Below are positions 8,506-17,013 of a stretch of 64,000 nt of DNA, piece by piece (the stretch's first letter is position 1; each line of letters begins with the position of its first letter). Below the pieces are notes generated by a model that saw only the letters and a list, made by a program, of their open reading frames with translations, ran no database searches and was not told the origin of the DNA. Both the position numbers and the translations under genes were made by a program. The DNA is from Desulfosarcina alkanivorans (GTDB taxonomy: Bacteria; Desulfobacterota; Desulfobacteria; Desulfobacterales; Desulfosarcinaceae), in the NCBI RefSeq assembly GCF_009688945.1, contig NZ_AP021874.1, positions 2,666,001 through 2,730,000 of the forward strand. The letters run 5' to 3'.

Positions 8506-9405
8506 GTGGCCCTTAACCGTGGCACAACCATACCGGATCGACTGAAGCGCCTCGACGGCTATCTTGCCGATGCGGAATCCCGAATTCAAGGAATCAGGGA
8601 GGACTGCGAAAAAACAATCGTCTGGCATGACAGCCAGCGGAAGCGGCGGGACCTTGCCATCGTATACATCCACGGTTTTTCGGCCAGCCGCATGGAAACC
8701 TGGCCCCTGTGCGACCGCCTGGCCGAGGCCAATGGCGCCAACCTGTTCTATACCCGCCTCACCGGCCACGGACAGGATGGCCCCGCCATGGCCGCGGCAA
8801 CGGTCGCGGACTGGCTGAACGACGGCCTGGAAGCCGTGGCCATCGGCCGGCGTCTGGGGAAAAAGATCATCCTGGTGGGCATGTCCACCGGCGCCACCCT
8901 GGCCACCTGGCTGGCGGCCCAGCCGTCGGTGGCCCCGCTGATCGACCGCCTTGTTCTTCTATCCCCCAACTACTTTCCCAAAAACCCCATGGCCGCGGCA
9001 GCCCTGTGGCCGCCCTCATTTCGGATCATGGAGCAGTTTTACGGCGGATGGCGAAGTTTCAGCATCGCCAATGACAGGCATGCCCGCTACTGGACCGTGC
9101 GATACCCGCTGAAGGCCATTGCCGTCATGATGCAGCTGGTTCGCCGCTCCTGGCAGGTTGACCTGAAAAACGCCGCCATGCCCGTGCTGATGATGGTCAA
9201 CCCCTGGGACCGGGTGGTCAACGTCACCCTGGCCGTCGTACGCTACCGGGCCTTTCCGTCCGCGCAGAAAAAGCTGGTGCTGTTCAGGAAAAACAGGGAT
9301 CTGGGCCGCCACGTGCTGGCCGGCGACATCCTGGCCACGCAGGCCACCGCAAAGGCGTTCGCCATCATAAACACCTTCCTTAACGAACACAGGCCGCAGG
9401 AATGA
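8506..9405 (+). CDS. Alpha/beta hydrolase (serine aminopeptidase S33 / lysophospholipase type)
   Basis: A 299-residue cytoplasmic hydrolase starting with GTG after GGGAGAAAAG. Visible motifs: VYIHGF (oxyanion strand, near residue 53), RLTGHGQDG near 85, the nucleophile elbow GMSTG with Ser127, Asp in NPWDRV near 230, and His in LGRHVL near 267. Thus the Ser-Asp-His triad is complete. The closest general groups are carboxylesterases and monoacylglycerol lipases. Substrate unknown. It is downstream of the class 3 lipase on the same strand but has its own ribosome site and a 138-bp gap. Confidence 0.88.
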   Translation: MALNRGTTIPDRLKRLDGYLADAESRIQGIREDCEKTIVWHDSQRKRRDLAIVYIHGFSASRMETWPLCDRLAEANGANLFYTRLTGHGQDGPAMAAATVADWLNDGLEAVAIGRRLGKKIILVGMSTGATLATWLAAQPSVAPLIDRLVLLSPNYFPKNPMAAAALWPPSFRIMEQFYGGWRSFSIANDRHARYWTVRYPLKAIAVMMQLVRRSWQVDLKNAAMPVLMMVNPWDRVVNVTLAVVRYRAFPSAQKKLVLFRKNRDLGRHVLAGDILATQATAKAFAIINTFLNEHRPQE

Positions 9406-9453
9406 AACACCCCCGAGGAGGAAACCATCGACCGGTTGCATAAATCCAGCCTG

Positions 9454-9476
9454 CACTTATTGTTGTGGAATAAGTG
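9454..9476. other. Small perfect hairpin between hydrolase and TM2 gene
   Basis: CACTTATT (9454-9461), a 7-nt loop, and AATAAGTG (9469-9476) form a perfect 8-bp hairpin 31 bp before the TM2 gene start. No T-run follows, so it is not a classic terminator. It could be an mRNA processing site or an operator; nothing in the sequence decides this. Confidence 0.4.
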
Positions 9477-9507
9477 TTGAGAACCCGTCATCCGTGAAAG
9501 GAATACC

Positions 9508-9903
9508 ATGGCCGACACCAACGACACCCACCTCAAATCGGTGGGCTACATTCTCTGGATCTTCGGATTCACCGGGGCCCACCGGTTTTATTTCGGCAAG
9601 CCCATTTCCGGCACCATCTACTTTTTCACCCTCGGCCTGCTGGGCATCGGCTGGCTCATCGACCTGTTTCTGATTCCCTCGCTGGACCGGCAGGCGAGCA
9701 TCCGGTTCCGCAGCGGCCGCGTCGACTACACGCTCGTATGGGTGCTGCTCACCTTCCTGGGATTGCTGGGCATCCACCGCATGGCCATGGGCAAATGGCC
9801 GACCGGCATCCTTTACCTGCTGACCGGCGGCATCTTCGGGCTGGGCTACCTTTATGATTTCTGGACGCTCAACGACCAGATCACGGTGATCAACGGATCT
9901 TAG
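9508..9903 (+). CDS. TM2-domain inner membrane protein
   Basis: A 131-residue protein made of two TM2-like units, each with two membrane spans. The first contains GFTGAHRFYFGK followed by GLLGIGWLIDLF; the second contains LLGIHRMAMGKW followed by GIFGLGYLYDFW. The charged G-x-H-R-F/M and the WxxD/YxxD motifs are the family signature. The duplication inside one chain is typical of longer bacterial members. Function unknown. An AAAGG ribosome site precedes the ATG. Its stop overlaps that of mtgA by 4 bp in convergent orientation. Confidence 0.9.
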   Translation: MADTNDTHLKSVGYILWIFGFTGAHRFYFGKPISGTIYFFTLGLLGIGWLIDLFLIPSLDRQASIRFRSGRVDYTLVWVLLTFLGLLGIHRMAMGKWPTGILYLLTGGIFGLGYLYDFWTLNDQITVINGS

Positions 9904-10628
9904 GGACCGGGCGTCCCCAGCGACCGGCCGCCCCTGAAAAAAGCGCTGCCGCCCAGCGCGTTCATCTGCTGGCGAATCTGCCAGGTCCGCCGTTTCACAT
10001 AGTCGGAGGGCCGGTCGGCACGCATGCGTCTGGGGCTGGGCAGCACCGCCGCCAGGGTGGCGGCTTCGCGGCGATTCAACCGGGACGCCGGTTTGTGGAA
10101 AAACCGCCGCCCGGCGGCTTCAACGCCGAACACACCGGTGCCCATTTCGGCAATGTTGAGATAGACTTCCAGGATTCGCCGCTTGGACCATGATATTTCC
10201 ATGAGCAGGGTAAAATAAACCTCCACGCCTTTCCTGACATAGCTGCGTCCCGGCCACAAAAACAGATTCTTGGCCACCTGCTGGCTGATGGTGCTGGCCC
10301 CGCGGGGACGGCTGCGGGCACGGTTGTCCCGGATGGCATCGGCAATGGCCTTGACGTCCAGCCCCCAGTGATCGAAAAAATTCTGATCTTCGGAAGCAAT
10401 CACGGCCAGGGCCGCGTGGGGAGAGATCCGGTCCAGGGGTACCCACCGGTAGTCCACCCGGGTGCCCGACAGGCGCTGCTGAAGCATGAACGCGCTGGTG
10501 GGCGGGGCCACCCACCGGAAAAGAAGGGTCATTGCGATGGTGCCCGCCAGCACGAGGGCCGCTGTTTTCCGCAGCAGCCCCATGAGCCTGCGACCCCAGC
10601 TTTTTTTGGGTCTTTTTCGCCTGGCCAT
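9900..10628 (-). CDS. mtgA: Monofunctional peptidoglycan glycosyltransferase MtgA
   Basis: A 242-residue single-domain GT51 transglycosylase that polymerises lipid II into glycan strands at the inner membrane. A basic N-terminus (MARRKRPKKSWGRR) is followed by one membrane anchor (residues ~18-42). GT51 motifs appear in order: ASEDQNFFDHWG with the catalytic Glu, GASTISQQVAKNLFLW, KRRILEVYLNIAEMG with the second Glu, and the C-terminal NRREAATLAAVLPSP. There is no transpeptidase domain, which separates it from class A penicillin-binding proteins. Monocistronic, convergent with the TM2 gene. Confidence 0.96.
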   Translation of the reverse strand: MARRKRPKKSWGRRLMGLLRKTAALVLAGTIAMTLLFRWVAPPTSAFMLQQRLSGTRVDYRWVPLDRISPHAALAVIASEDQNFFDHWGLDVKAIADAIRDNRARSRPRGASTISQQVAKNLFLWPGRSYVRKGVEVYFTLLMEISWSKRRILEVYLNIAEMGTGVFGVEAAGRRFFHKPASRLNRREAATLAAVLPSPRRMRADRPSDYVKRRTWQIRQQMNALGGSAFFRGGRSLGTPGP

Positions 10629-10687
10629 GGGTGGTTCACACCGTTTCCGTCATTCCGGACCAATGCATGGGCCGTCTGCCGGTTGAT

Positions 10688-11464
10688 TCAGTTCAGGTTG
10701 AAGAAAGTCGAGGCATTCAGGTAAAAAAGTTTCTCGCGCAGGGCCTCCGGCAGGTCATCACGGTGTCGACAGCGCACGGCGTCTTCAAAAAACATGCTGC
10801 CCGAGTCCGTGTTGCACATGATGCGGTCGACCTGATCGGCATGGATCGAAACGATACGCGTCATCTCCGGCCACGCGGTTTTGGCCGGGCTCAGGGTGAC
10901 CCCCGCCCAGAAACCGGCCTCGAGTACCGCCCCGATGGTTTCGACCGTGCAGTGATCGACGACCAGCCCCGGACGCAGCTCCGGAAATCGATCCAGGATC
11001 TCCAGGATGACTGCGGTAATCCGGCGTTTATCGGACCGGGGGGTGTGAACACCGATTCTTTTGCGGCGCTTCAGCAGGCGCCTGCCTATTTCGAGCTGGG
11101 CGACGAAGACCTCCCGCTCCCTGGCATCGCCGGTTTCAAGACCGATTTCACCGATGCCCAGACACGCTGGATCATCGATGAACGGTTCCAGAATCGGGCC
11201 GATCTGCGACGGCTTCAAATCCGGCGGCATCGAACGGGGGTGAATGCCGGCCAGATAATGGCAATTCAGGCCGGCAGCGGTAAGGGTCCGGATGCAGTCA
11301 GCCTTGGCCTGGAGGCTTGCTTCCAGTTGGGCAACCGATTCGACCCCTTCGAAATAGGACCATGAAACCACTGCGCAGCTGTTTTCCTTGAGCCATTGCA
11401 GGCGATGGGGGTGATGCCGCAGTATCAGATCAAGGTGAACGTGACTGTCAAGAATGCTTTTCAT
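10688..11464 (-). CDS. TatD-like metal-dependent hydrolase
   Basis: A 258-residue TIM-barrel amidohydrolase-like protein. It has DSHVHLDL at residues 6-13 (metal-binding HxH), GIHPRS near 73, IGEIGLE near 103 (metal-bridging Glu), VHTPRSDKR near 139, VDHCTVET near 169 and NTDSGS near 218. These are the positions of metal ligands in TatD-family nucleases and hydrolases. It is more divergent than true TatD, so phosphodiesterase or amidohydrolase activity on another substrate is possible. The gene is separated from mtgA by 59 bp on the same strand and could be transcribed before it. Confidence 0.82.
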   Translation of the reverse strand: MKSILDSHVHLDLILRHHPHRLQWLKENSCAVVSWSYFEGVESVAQLEASLQAKADCIRTLTAAGLNCHYLAGIHPRSMPPDLKPSQIGPILEPFIDDPACLGIGEIGLETGDAREREVFVAQLEIGRRLLKRRKRIGVHTPRSDKRRITAVILEILDRFPELRPGLVVDHCTVETIGAVLEAGFWAGVTLSPAKTAWPEMTRIVSIHADQVDRIMCNTDSGSMFFEDAVRCRHRDDLPEALREKLFYLNASTFFNLN

Positions 11465-11601
11465 AGAAACCCGGCAGACCTTTCTGTGGAACAGAAGAAT
11501 CTAAAAAAAGAGGATCCGTAGCCTTGCGGAAGACCGTGAATCAAGGATATAAGCAGGATACCGTCCTCCAGGCAGCCCGATGCAGCCAGAAAGCCGACAC
11601 C

Positions 11602-12165
11602 ATGGACTCGAGTAAAGCACAAATCCCGTCAGAATTCCACATCCGCAAAGGCGTCCCCGGGGACGCCCGATTCCTGGCCACACTGGGCAGAAAGACCTTT
11701 TCCGACAGTTTTGCGGCGGACAATCGCCCCGAAGACATGGCCGCCTACCTGGACGCGTCCTTCGGTCCCGGAAAACAATCCCTGGAGCTGGCGGACCCGC
11801 TGTCCGTATTCCTGATTGCCGAAGTCCGGGGCCGGGCGGCAGGATACGCAAGGCTGCTGAAATCGCCGGTGCCGCCGGGTATCCGTATCCGCCCGGAACG
11901 CCCCATCCAGCTGGTGCGCCTCTATGCCTGCCGGCAATGGATCGGACGCGGGGCCGGTCCGGCACTGATGCGCGCGTGCATTGCCGAATCACGGAAGCGG
12001 CGATGCGACGGCATCTGGCTGAGTGCCTGGGACAGGAATATCCGGGCGATCCGTTTTTACCGCAAGTGGGGGTTTTCCCGGGTGGGCACCCGGCCGTTCC
12101 TGGTGGGAAACGACCGGCAGAACGATCTGGTCCTGTGGCGGCCGCTGCTGGCGGCGCCGCAATAA
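11602..12165 (+). CDS. GNAT family N-acetyltransferase
   Basis: A 187-residue acetyltransferase from the ATG at 11602; a TTG-initiated frame at 11524 would add 26 residues with no ribosome site. The GNAT core is visible: VFLIAEVRGRAAGYARL (beta 3-4), VRLYACRQWIGRGAGPALMRACI (acetyl-CoA loop of the Q/RxxGxG/A type) and WLSAWDRNIRAIRFYRKWGF (beta 5 and the conserved NxxAxxFYxxxGF helix). It is a soluble enzyme moving acetyl from CoA to an amine or protein N-terminus. Substrate unknown. Divergent from the TatD-like gene. Confidence 0.88.
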   Translation: MDSSKAQIPSEFHIRKGVPGDARFLATLGRKTFSDSFAADNRPEDMAAYLDASFGPGKQSLELADPLSVFLIAEVRGRAAGYARLLKSPVPPGIRIRPERPIQLVRLYACRQWIGRGAGPALMRACIAESRKRRCDGIWLSAWDRNIRAIRFYRKWGFSRVGTRPFLVGNDRQNDLVLWRPLLAAPQ

Positions 12166-12501
12166 GGCCAAAACCCGACCGGGGATGGGGTGACCACCAG
12201 CCGGAAACGCTGCGGGTGGCCGGGTGACGGTCCATCCATGGTCCGCTGCCATGACCGGGCGTGGGAGAGCCGGTCCACGATGACCGCAAATGGGCTGGAT
12301 GCATCCACGCCTTCCTGCAGGCCGCAGGAGTGGTCAACGGTCACCGGGCCGGCTGCTTCCGGCATCGGGAGTTGATCGCCGGTCTGCAGGCTGAATCGGA
12401 CTCGTCCGGAAAGGGCCCTGCCGCATACGGGTAAACGGCCGGGGCGAAATGGCATTTGGAAGGGCCCGGCACGTCAACAGGTGGCCCCGGGAGGCATGGA
12501 A
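12166..12501. other. Intergenic region before the two-component operon, no gene supported
   Basis: 336 bp between the GNAT stop and the regulator start. Several frames are open on both strands because of the GC content, but none has both a ribosome site and recognisable protein character. The GGGAGG ribosome site of the downstream regulator is at 12489-12494. Confidence 0.45.
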
Positions 12502-13212
12502 ATGACAGGCGCAACAGCGAAAACCGTCCTGGTTGTCGAAGATGATGAGAATACGGCATCGCTCATCGCCCTGTACCTGGAGCGCGAAGGTTTCATGCCG
12601 GTGACGGCCGGAGACGGACAAGCGGGCCTGGCCCTGGCGAAAACCCGCCGGCCCGATCTGGTGATTCTCGACCTGATGATCCCCAAGGTGGACGGCTGGG
12701 AGGTCTGCCGACAGTTGCGACAGGTTTCCGAAGTGCCGGTGATCATGCTCACGGCGCGGGGGGATGAGATCGACCGGGTGGCCGGGCTCACCCTGGGCGC
12801 GGACGATTACGTGGTCAAGCCATTCAGCCCCCGGGAACTGGTGGCCCGGGTCAAGGCCGTGCTCCGGCGCACGTCCCCGGCGGCGAAGACGGAGAAAACC
12901 GTCCTGATTCACGGTGCGGTCCGCATGGACCTGGAAAATCGCCGGTTCACCGTGAGCGATGAACCGGTTTCGCTCACGCCCCACGAGTACGCACTGATGG
13001 CGGCCCTCATGTCCGCCCCGGGACGGACCTTCACCCGGGACGAACTGCTGGACCGCCTGTATCCCGGCGGGGAAGCCGCAGTCATCGACCGGGTGGTGGA
13101 CGTCCACATCGGCAAGCTTCGCCAGAAAATCGAACCGGTGCCCGCCGCGCCGCGTTACATTCTGACCGTTCGCGGCATCGGCTACCGCTTTGCGGACCGG
13201 CAGCCGGAGTAA
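12502..13212 (+). CDS. OmpR-family response regulator
   Basis: A 236-residue DNA-binding regulator. The ATG at 12502 is 7 bp from GGGAGG; the frame is open from 12481. The receiver domain covers residues 1-120: VVEDDENT, phospho-acceptor Asp57 in VILDLMIP, MLTARG, and Lys in VVKPFSPREL. The winged-helix effector covers ~135-232 with LTPHEYALMAALMSAPGRTFTRDELLDRLYPG and RVVDVHIGKLRQKIE. It is followed after 13 bp by its cognate kinase gene. As an OmpR-family member it should bind phased direct repeats, such as those at 7405 and 16915 in this window, although no link is proven. Confidence 0.95.
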   Translation: MTGATAKTVLVVEDDENTASLIALYLEREGFMPVTAGDGQAGLALAKTRRPDLVILDLMIPKVDGWEVCRQLRQVSEVPVIMLTARGDEIDRVAGLTLGADDYVVKPFSPRELVARVKAVLRRTSPAAKTEKTVLIHGAVRMDLENRRFTVSDEPVSLTPHEYALMAALMSAPGRTFTRDELLDRLYPGGEAAVIDRVVDVHIGKLRQKIEPVPAAPRYILTVRGIGYRFADRQPE

Positions 13213-13225
13213 GGAGGAGACCACG

Positions 13226-14317
13226 GTGAAACGCTTCCTGATGGTCAAGCTGCTGACCGTCAACCTCGTGGTCGTGGGGTTTGCGGTGGCGGTGGTGTGG
13301 CTGGCGATCGACACCCTGGCCGCAGGCTACTTCGTCACGCTCATGGAAAAATACCACATCTCACCCGAACCGGCCCACGCCATGTTTGTCGCTGCCGTGC
13401 ACCGGTACCTGATCTGGGCCCTGGGGGGGGCCATGGGGCTGGCCATCCTGCTGAGTTTCGTGATGAATCGCCGCATCCTGGGCCCCCTGACACGCATGAC
13501 GGCCATCACCGATGAAATTGCCGCCGGTAAATTTTCAGCGCGGGTTCCCGTGGCCGCAGCGGACGAGGTGGGGCAACTGGCCCGGGCATTCAACCGCATG
13601 GCGGAAAACCTGGAAAAGATTGAACGCCTGCGCCGCACCCTGATGATCGACGTGGCCCATGAACTGCGCACCCCGCTGACCAACATCCGGGGATACCTGG
13701 AAGCACTGACCGACGGCGTACTGCCCCCGGATCCGGGAACCCTCGGCCTGCTTCAGGACGAAACCCTGCGACTGGCCGAACTGGTGGAAGACGTACTCGC
13801 CCTGGCCCGGGCCGATGCCGCTGGCGGTCAGCTTGAACCGACGTCCGTCGATTTGCGGTTCATGGTGCAAAACGTGCTGGCGGCCTTTGCCCCGGCGGTG
13901 GGTAAAAAAACACTGGCAGTCCGTCTCCACGCACCCGCATCGCCGGTAATGGTCCACGCGGACCGCAAACGCCTGGACCGCGTCCTGCGTAACATCACCG
14001 ACAATGCCGTCCGCTATGCGCCGGCGAAAAGCCCTGTTACCGTCACGGTCGCCACGGAACCGGAAGCGGTCCGGGTGGACTACGCCAATCCCGCCGATGA
14101 CCTCGTCCCGGAGGACCTGCCTTATCTTTTCGAACGCTTTTACCGGGGGGAAAAATCGCGCTCCCGGCGTCACGGCGGCGCCGGCATCGGTTTGTCCATC
14201 GTCAAGAAACTGGTGGAAGCCCATGGCGGAGGGGTTTATGCCGACCTGACCGATGGCGTCGTCCACATCGGTTTTACCCTGCCTCTGGCAACGGATACGA
14301 CAGCCGGTCGACGATAG
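13226..14317 (+). CDS. Membrane histidine kinase of the OmpR-type pair
   Basis: 363 residues from GTG 13226, preceded by AAGGAGGAG. An ATG frame from 13190 overlaps the regulator gene and has a worse site. Two membrane segments (~7-33 and ~62-81) enclose only a ~28-residue periplasmic loop, so sensing is probably within the membrane or through a partner. HAMP follows (~82-134), then HisKA with His145 in DVAHELRTPLTNIRGYLEA, and HATPase_c with NITDNAVRYAP, a degenerate G1 box and HGGAGIGLSIVKKLVEAHGG. It forms an operon with the regulator at 12502. Confidence 0.95.
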   Translation: MKRFLMVKLLTVNLVVVGFAVAVVWLAIDTLAAGYFVTLMEKYHISPEPAHAMFVAAVHRYLIWALGGAMGLAILLSFVMNRRILGPLTRMTAITDEIAAGKFSARVPVAAADEVGQLARAFNRMAENLEKIERLRRTLMIDVAHELRTPLTNIRGYLEALTDGVLPPDPGTLGLLQDETLRLAELVEDVLALARADAAGGQLEPTSVDLRFMVQNVLAAFAPAVGKKTLAVRLHAPASPVMVHADRKRLDRVLRNITDNAVRYAPAKSPVTVTVATEPEAVRVDYANPADDLVPEDLPYLFERFYRGEKSRSRRHGGAGIGLSIVKKLVEAHGGGVYADLTDGVVHIGFTLPLATDTTAGRR

Positions 14318-14497
14318 ATCAGGCCCCCCGCCCTCGAGAAACCGTAAGCGCGTGACCGGATCTTTCATGGATCCATGGACAGCCGGTTGCCGTGCATGAC
14401 GGAAAATAATCGACAAAATGGTGCCTGTCCTGCTTAATTTTTTGAAACCGTGGGCGATATGGTTGTTAACTTCTTACTTTAGGGGAAGGTCTGAAGG

Positions 14498-16831
14498 ATG
14501 TCCGTAAAACCGTCCTATGAAGAATGCCATCAGAAGGTCCAGGATTTAAAAAGAAGGATGGAAATTTACCGCTCCTTTGTGAACAACAGTTCGGACCTTT
14601 TTTATCGAACGGGCCTTGATGGCAAAATCTCGTATATCTCGCCTTCGGTTTACAAGCTCTCGGGTTATACCGTGAAAGAAGCAATTGGAATGAATATGGC
14701 GGAACAGATATACCTGTTTCCGGAAGAACGGAAGATTTTCATCGAAAAGCTTCATGATAAAGGTCAGGTGGTTAATTTTGAAGCCCAATTGAAAAGAAAA
14801 GACGGGGCCGTCTGGTGGGCTTCCACCAGTGCGCACCTGTACAGGGACAGGGACGGGAAGGTACTCGGCGTTGAGGGGATAACACGCGACATAACGGGGC
14901 TGCAGACCGCCAACCAGGCACTCAAAGAAAGTGAAGAGCGGTTCAGGCTGGCCTTTCTGACGATTCCGGACGCGATCAATTTAAACAGAGTCTCTGATGG
15001 GGTGTATATCGACATCAATGAGGGGTTTACCGATCTGACCGGTTATACGCGTGAAGACGTCATTGGAAAGCCATCTCTCGACATCAATATCTGGAAAGCG
15101 TCCGAAGACAGGAAGCGGTTGGTAGATGAATTGATGAAAACCGGCCATGTGAAAAATCTTGAGGCCCGATTTGTAAGAAAAAATGGAGAAGTGGGCATAG
15201 GCCTCATGTCGGCACGCATCCTTCATATCAACAATGAAGATGTCATTCAATCCATAACCAAGGATATTACCGAACGCAAAAACGCAGAAAGGTCCCTGCA
15301 ACAGAGTGAGAAGCGGTTACGGTTGATCACGGACAACATGGCGGATGTCGTCAGCCAGGTGGATGCGGCCTTCAAGGTTATCTATACCAGCCCATCATTA
15401 AAAAGGATATTTGGGTATCTTCCGCATGAAATCGAAGGGAAACGCGGAACGGACATGATCCACCCGGACGATCTCGAACGGATTCTCAAGGTGGCTGAAA
15501 AAGCCAGACGACAGTGCGCGCAATCGGTTCTCCTCCAATACCGTTATCGGCATGCAAACGGCGATTACGTCTGGGTCGAATCTGCCGTTCGCCTGCTCTA
15601 CGATGAACGGGGTCAGTCAAAGGGGGCCATCCTCGGTACGCGGGACATCTCTGATCGCAAGCAAGCCGAAAAAGAAAAAGAAGTCCTGGAGAAACAACTC
15701 ATTCAGTCGCAGAAATTGGAATCATTGGGCCGCCTTGCCGGAGGTGTCGCCCACGACCTGAACAACCTGCTTTCGCCGATACTCGGGTACAGCGAACTGC
15801 TTTTGGATGATTTGGCCATGCAGGCTCAACACAAGGAGAAGATAGAGCAGATTAACATGGCAGGAATGAGAGCCCGGGATTTGGTGAGCCAACTGCTGGC
15901 TTTCAGCCGCAAACAGACCCTGAAGGTCCGATCGGTGAACGTGAACGACGTGCTTGCGGATATTGGAAAACTCCTTGAACGTACCATTCGTGAGGATATT
16001 GAGATCAGTATCTGCCAATGCCCCCATATCAAACCGGTAATGGCCGATACTGGCCAGATCGAGCAAGTGATTATGAACCTGGCGCTGAACGCCGCAGACG
16101 CCATGCCTGAAGGGGGAAAATTGACCATTGAAACGGCGCTGGCGGAATTGGATGAGACCTATACGTCGACGCATCCTGTCGTCAATCAGGGCGAATATGT
16201 CATCCTGAGTTTCAGTGATACCGGACACGGAATGGATGAAGGCACCCGTCTAAAAATTTTCGAGCCATTTTTTTCAACCAAGGGAAAACAGGGAACGGGT
16301 CTGGGGCTCGCAACGGTTTACGGAATCGTCAAGCAGCACCACGGCAACATCTGGGTCTACAGCGAACCCGGCAACGGCTCGATCTTTAAGATTTACCTGC
16401 CAACGACCCAAAAACAGCCGATGGTGACACCCACGGACAAAAAACCGAGTTCCGGGTTAACGGGCTCGGAAACGATTTTGCTGGTGGAAGACGATACACA
16501 GGTGCGTGACCTTGCCCATGAAATCCTTACCAATCATGGATATACGATTTTACAGGCTCAAAATGGAAAAGAGGCATTGAACGTCTGCAGGTCACATGAA
16601 GGCCCGATAGATTTGTTGATCACGGATGTGGTGATGCCGGGAATGAACGGAAAAGAGCTTTTTTCCATTTTGACAAAAAAGCATCCGGACGTCCAGGTGA
16701 TCTACATGTCCGGCTATACGGAAAACATTGTCTCCCATAATGGCGTGCTCGATGAAGGTTTGCAATTCATCCAAAAGCCGTTCACCGTTTTCAATTTAAC
16801 GGCCAAAGTACGTCAGGCCCTTGCCGGGTAG
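14498..16831 (+). CDS. PAS-PAS-PAS hybrid sensor histidine kinase with receiver domain
   Basis: A 777-residue cytoplasmic kinase without membrane segments. Three PAS/PAC modules lie at about 20-140, 145-265 and 270-395, each ending in a (V/I/L)xxI(T/S)(R/K/D)DI(T/S) PAC motif. The HisKA domain has the phosphorylated His near 418 in GGVAHDLNNLLSPILG. HATPase_c follows with NLALNAADAMPEGG, DTGHGMDEG and GTGLGLATVYGIVKQHHG. A C-terminal receiver (~660-777) has LLVEDD, Asp710 in LLITDVVMPGMNG and YMSGYTE. Such kinases sense ligands or redox through PAS cofactors and relay to a separate output; no partner is adjacent. Codon and base use are less GC-rich than the neighbours. Confidence 0.95.
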   Translation: MSVKPSYEECHQKVQDLKRRMEIYRSFVNNSSDLFYRTGLDGKISYISPSVYKLSGYTVKEAIGMNMAEQIYLFPEERKIFIEKLHDKGQVVNFEAQLKRKDGAVWWASTSAHLYRDRDGKVLGVEGITRDITGLQTANQALKESEERFRLAFLTIPDAINLNRVSDGVYIDINEGFTDLTGYTREDVIGKPSLDINIWKASEDRKRLVDELMKTGHVKNLEARFVRKNGEVGIGLMSARILHINNEDVIQSITKDITERKNAERSLQQSEKRLRLITDNMADVVSQVDAAFKVIYTSPSLKRIFGYLPHEIEGKRGTDMIHPDDLERILKVAEKARRQCAQSVLLQYRYRHANGDYVWVESAVRLLYDERGQSKGAILGTRDISDRKQAEKEKEVLEKQLIQSQKLESLGRLAGGVAHDLNNLLSPILGYSELLLDDLAMQAQHKEKIEQINMAGMRARDLVSQLLAFSRKQTLKVRSVNVNDVLADIGKLLERTIREDIEISICQCPHIKPVMADTGQIEQVIMNLALNAADAMPEGGKLTIETALAELDETYTSTHPVVNQGEYVILSFSDTGHGMDEGTRLKIFEPFFSTKGKQGTGLGLATVYGIVKQHHGNIWVYSEPGNGSIFKIYLPTTQKQPMVTPTDKKPSSGLTGSETILLVEDDTQVRDLAHEILTNHGYTILQAQNGKEALNVCRSHEGPIDLLITDVVMPGMNGKELFSILTKKHPDVQVIYMSGYTENIVSHNGVLDEGLQFIQKPFTVFNLTAKVRQALAG

Positions 16832-16909
16832 GCCGTGATGGTCATTTAGGACAACTGAACACGCCCAATACCAGGATACCAGAATCCTCCCAATCCCCTC
16901 TCCCTTGAA

Positions 16910-16941
16910 AATCTTTACCCAATCTTTACCTTAACGTTACA
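16910..16941 (+). promoter_or_regulatory. 11-bp-phased direct repeats upstream of msrAB
   Basis: TTAC motifs start at 16915, 16926 and 16937, exactly 11 bp apart. The first two sit inside identical 9-bp ATCTTTACC copies. Phasing by one helical turn resembles OmpR/PhoB-family regulator sites. They lie 73-100 bp before the msrAB start. Confidence 0.45.
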
Positions 16942-16959
16942 CATCCCTTGGCGGGATGT
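16941..16959. other. Hairpin in the msrAB leader
   Basis: ACATCCC (16941-16947), a 5-nt loop and GGGATGT (16953-16959) form a perfect 7-bp stem followed by a short T-containing stretch (CTTATTGT). It could terminate read-through from the hybrid kinase gene or act in the msrAB leader. The T-run is weak. Confidence 0.4.
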
Positions 16960-17013
16960 CTTATTGTCTGTTCGTCACCCAATGGATACAGACAGACGGG
17001 CAGGAGGTGTGAA

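Noticed and set aside
9454-9476. Intrinsic terminator after the S33-type hydrolase
   Set aside because: The hairpin is perfect but no T-run follows, so it is listed only as a hairpin.
12057-12455. Minus-strand frame upstream of the OmpR-type regulator with some protein-like character
   Set aside because: No ribosome site, overlaps the GNAT gene in antisense, and no recognised family.
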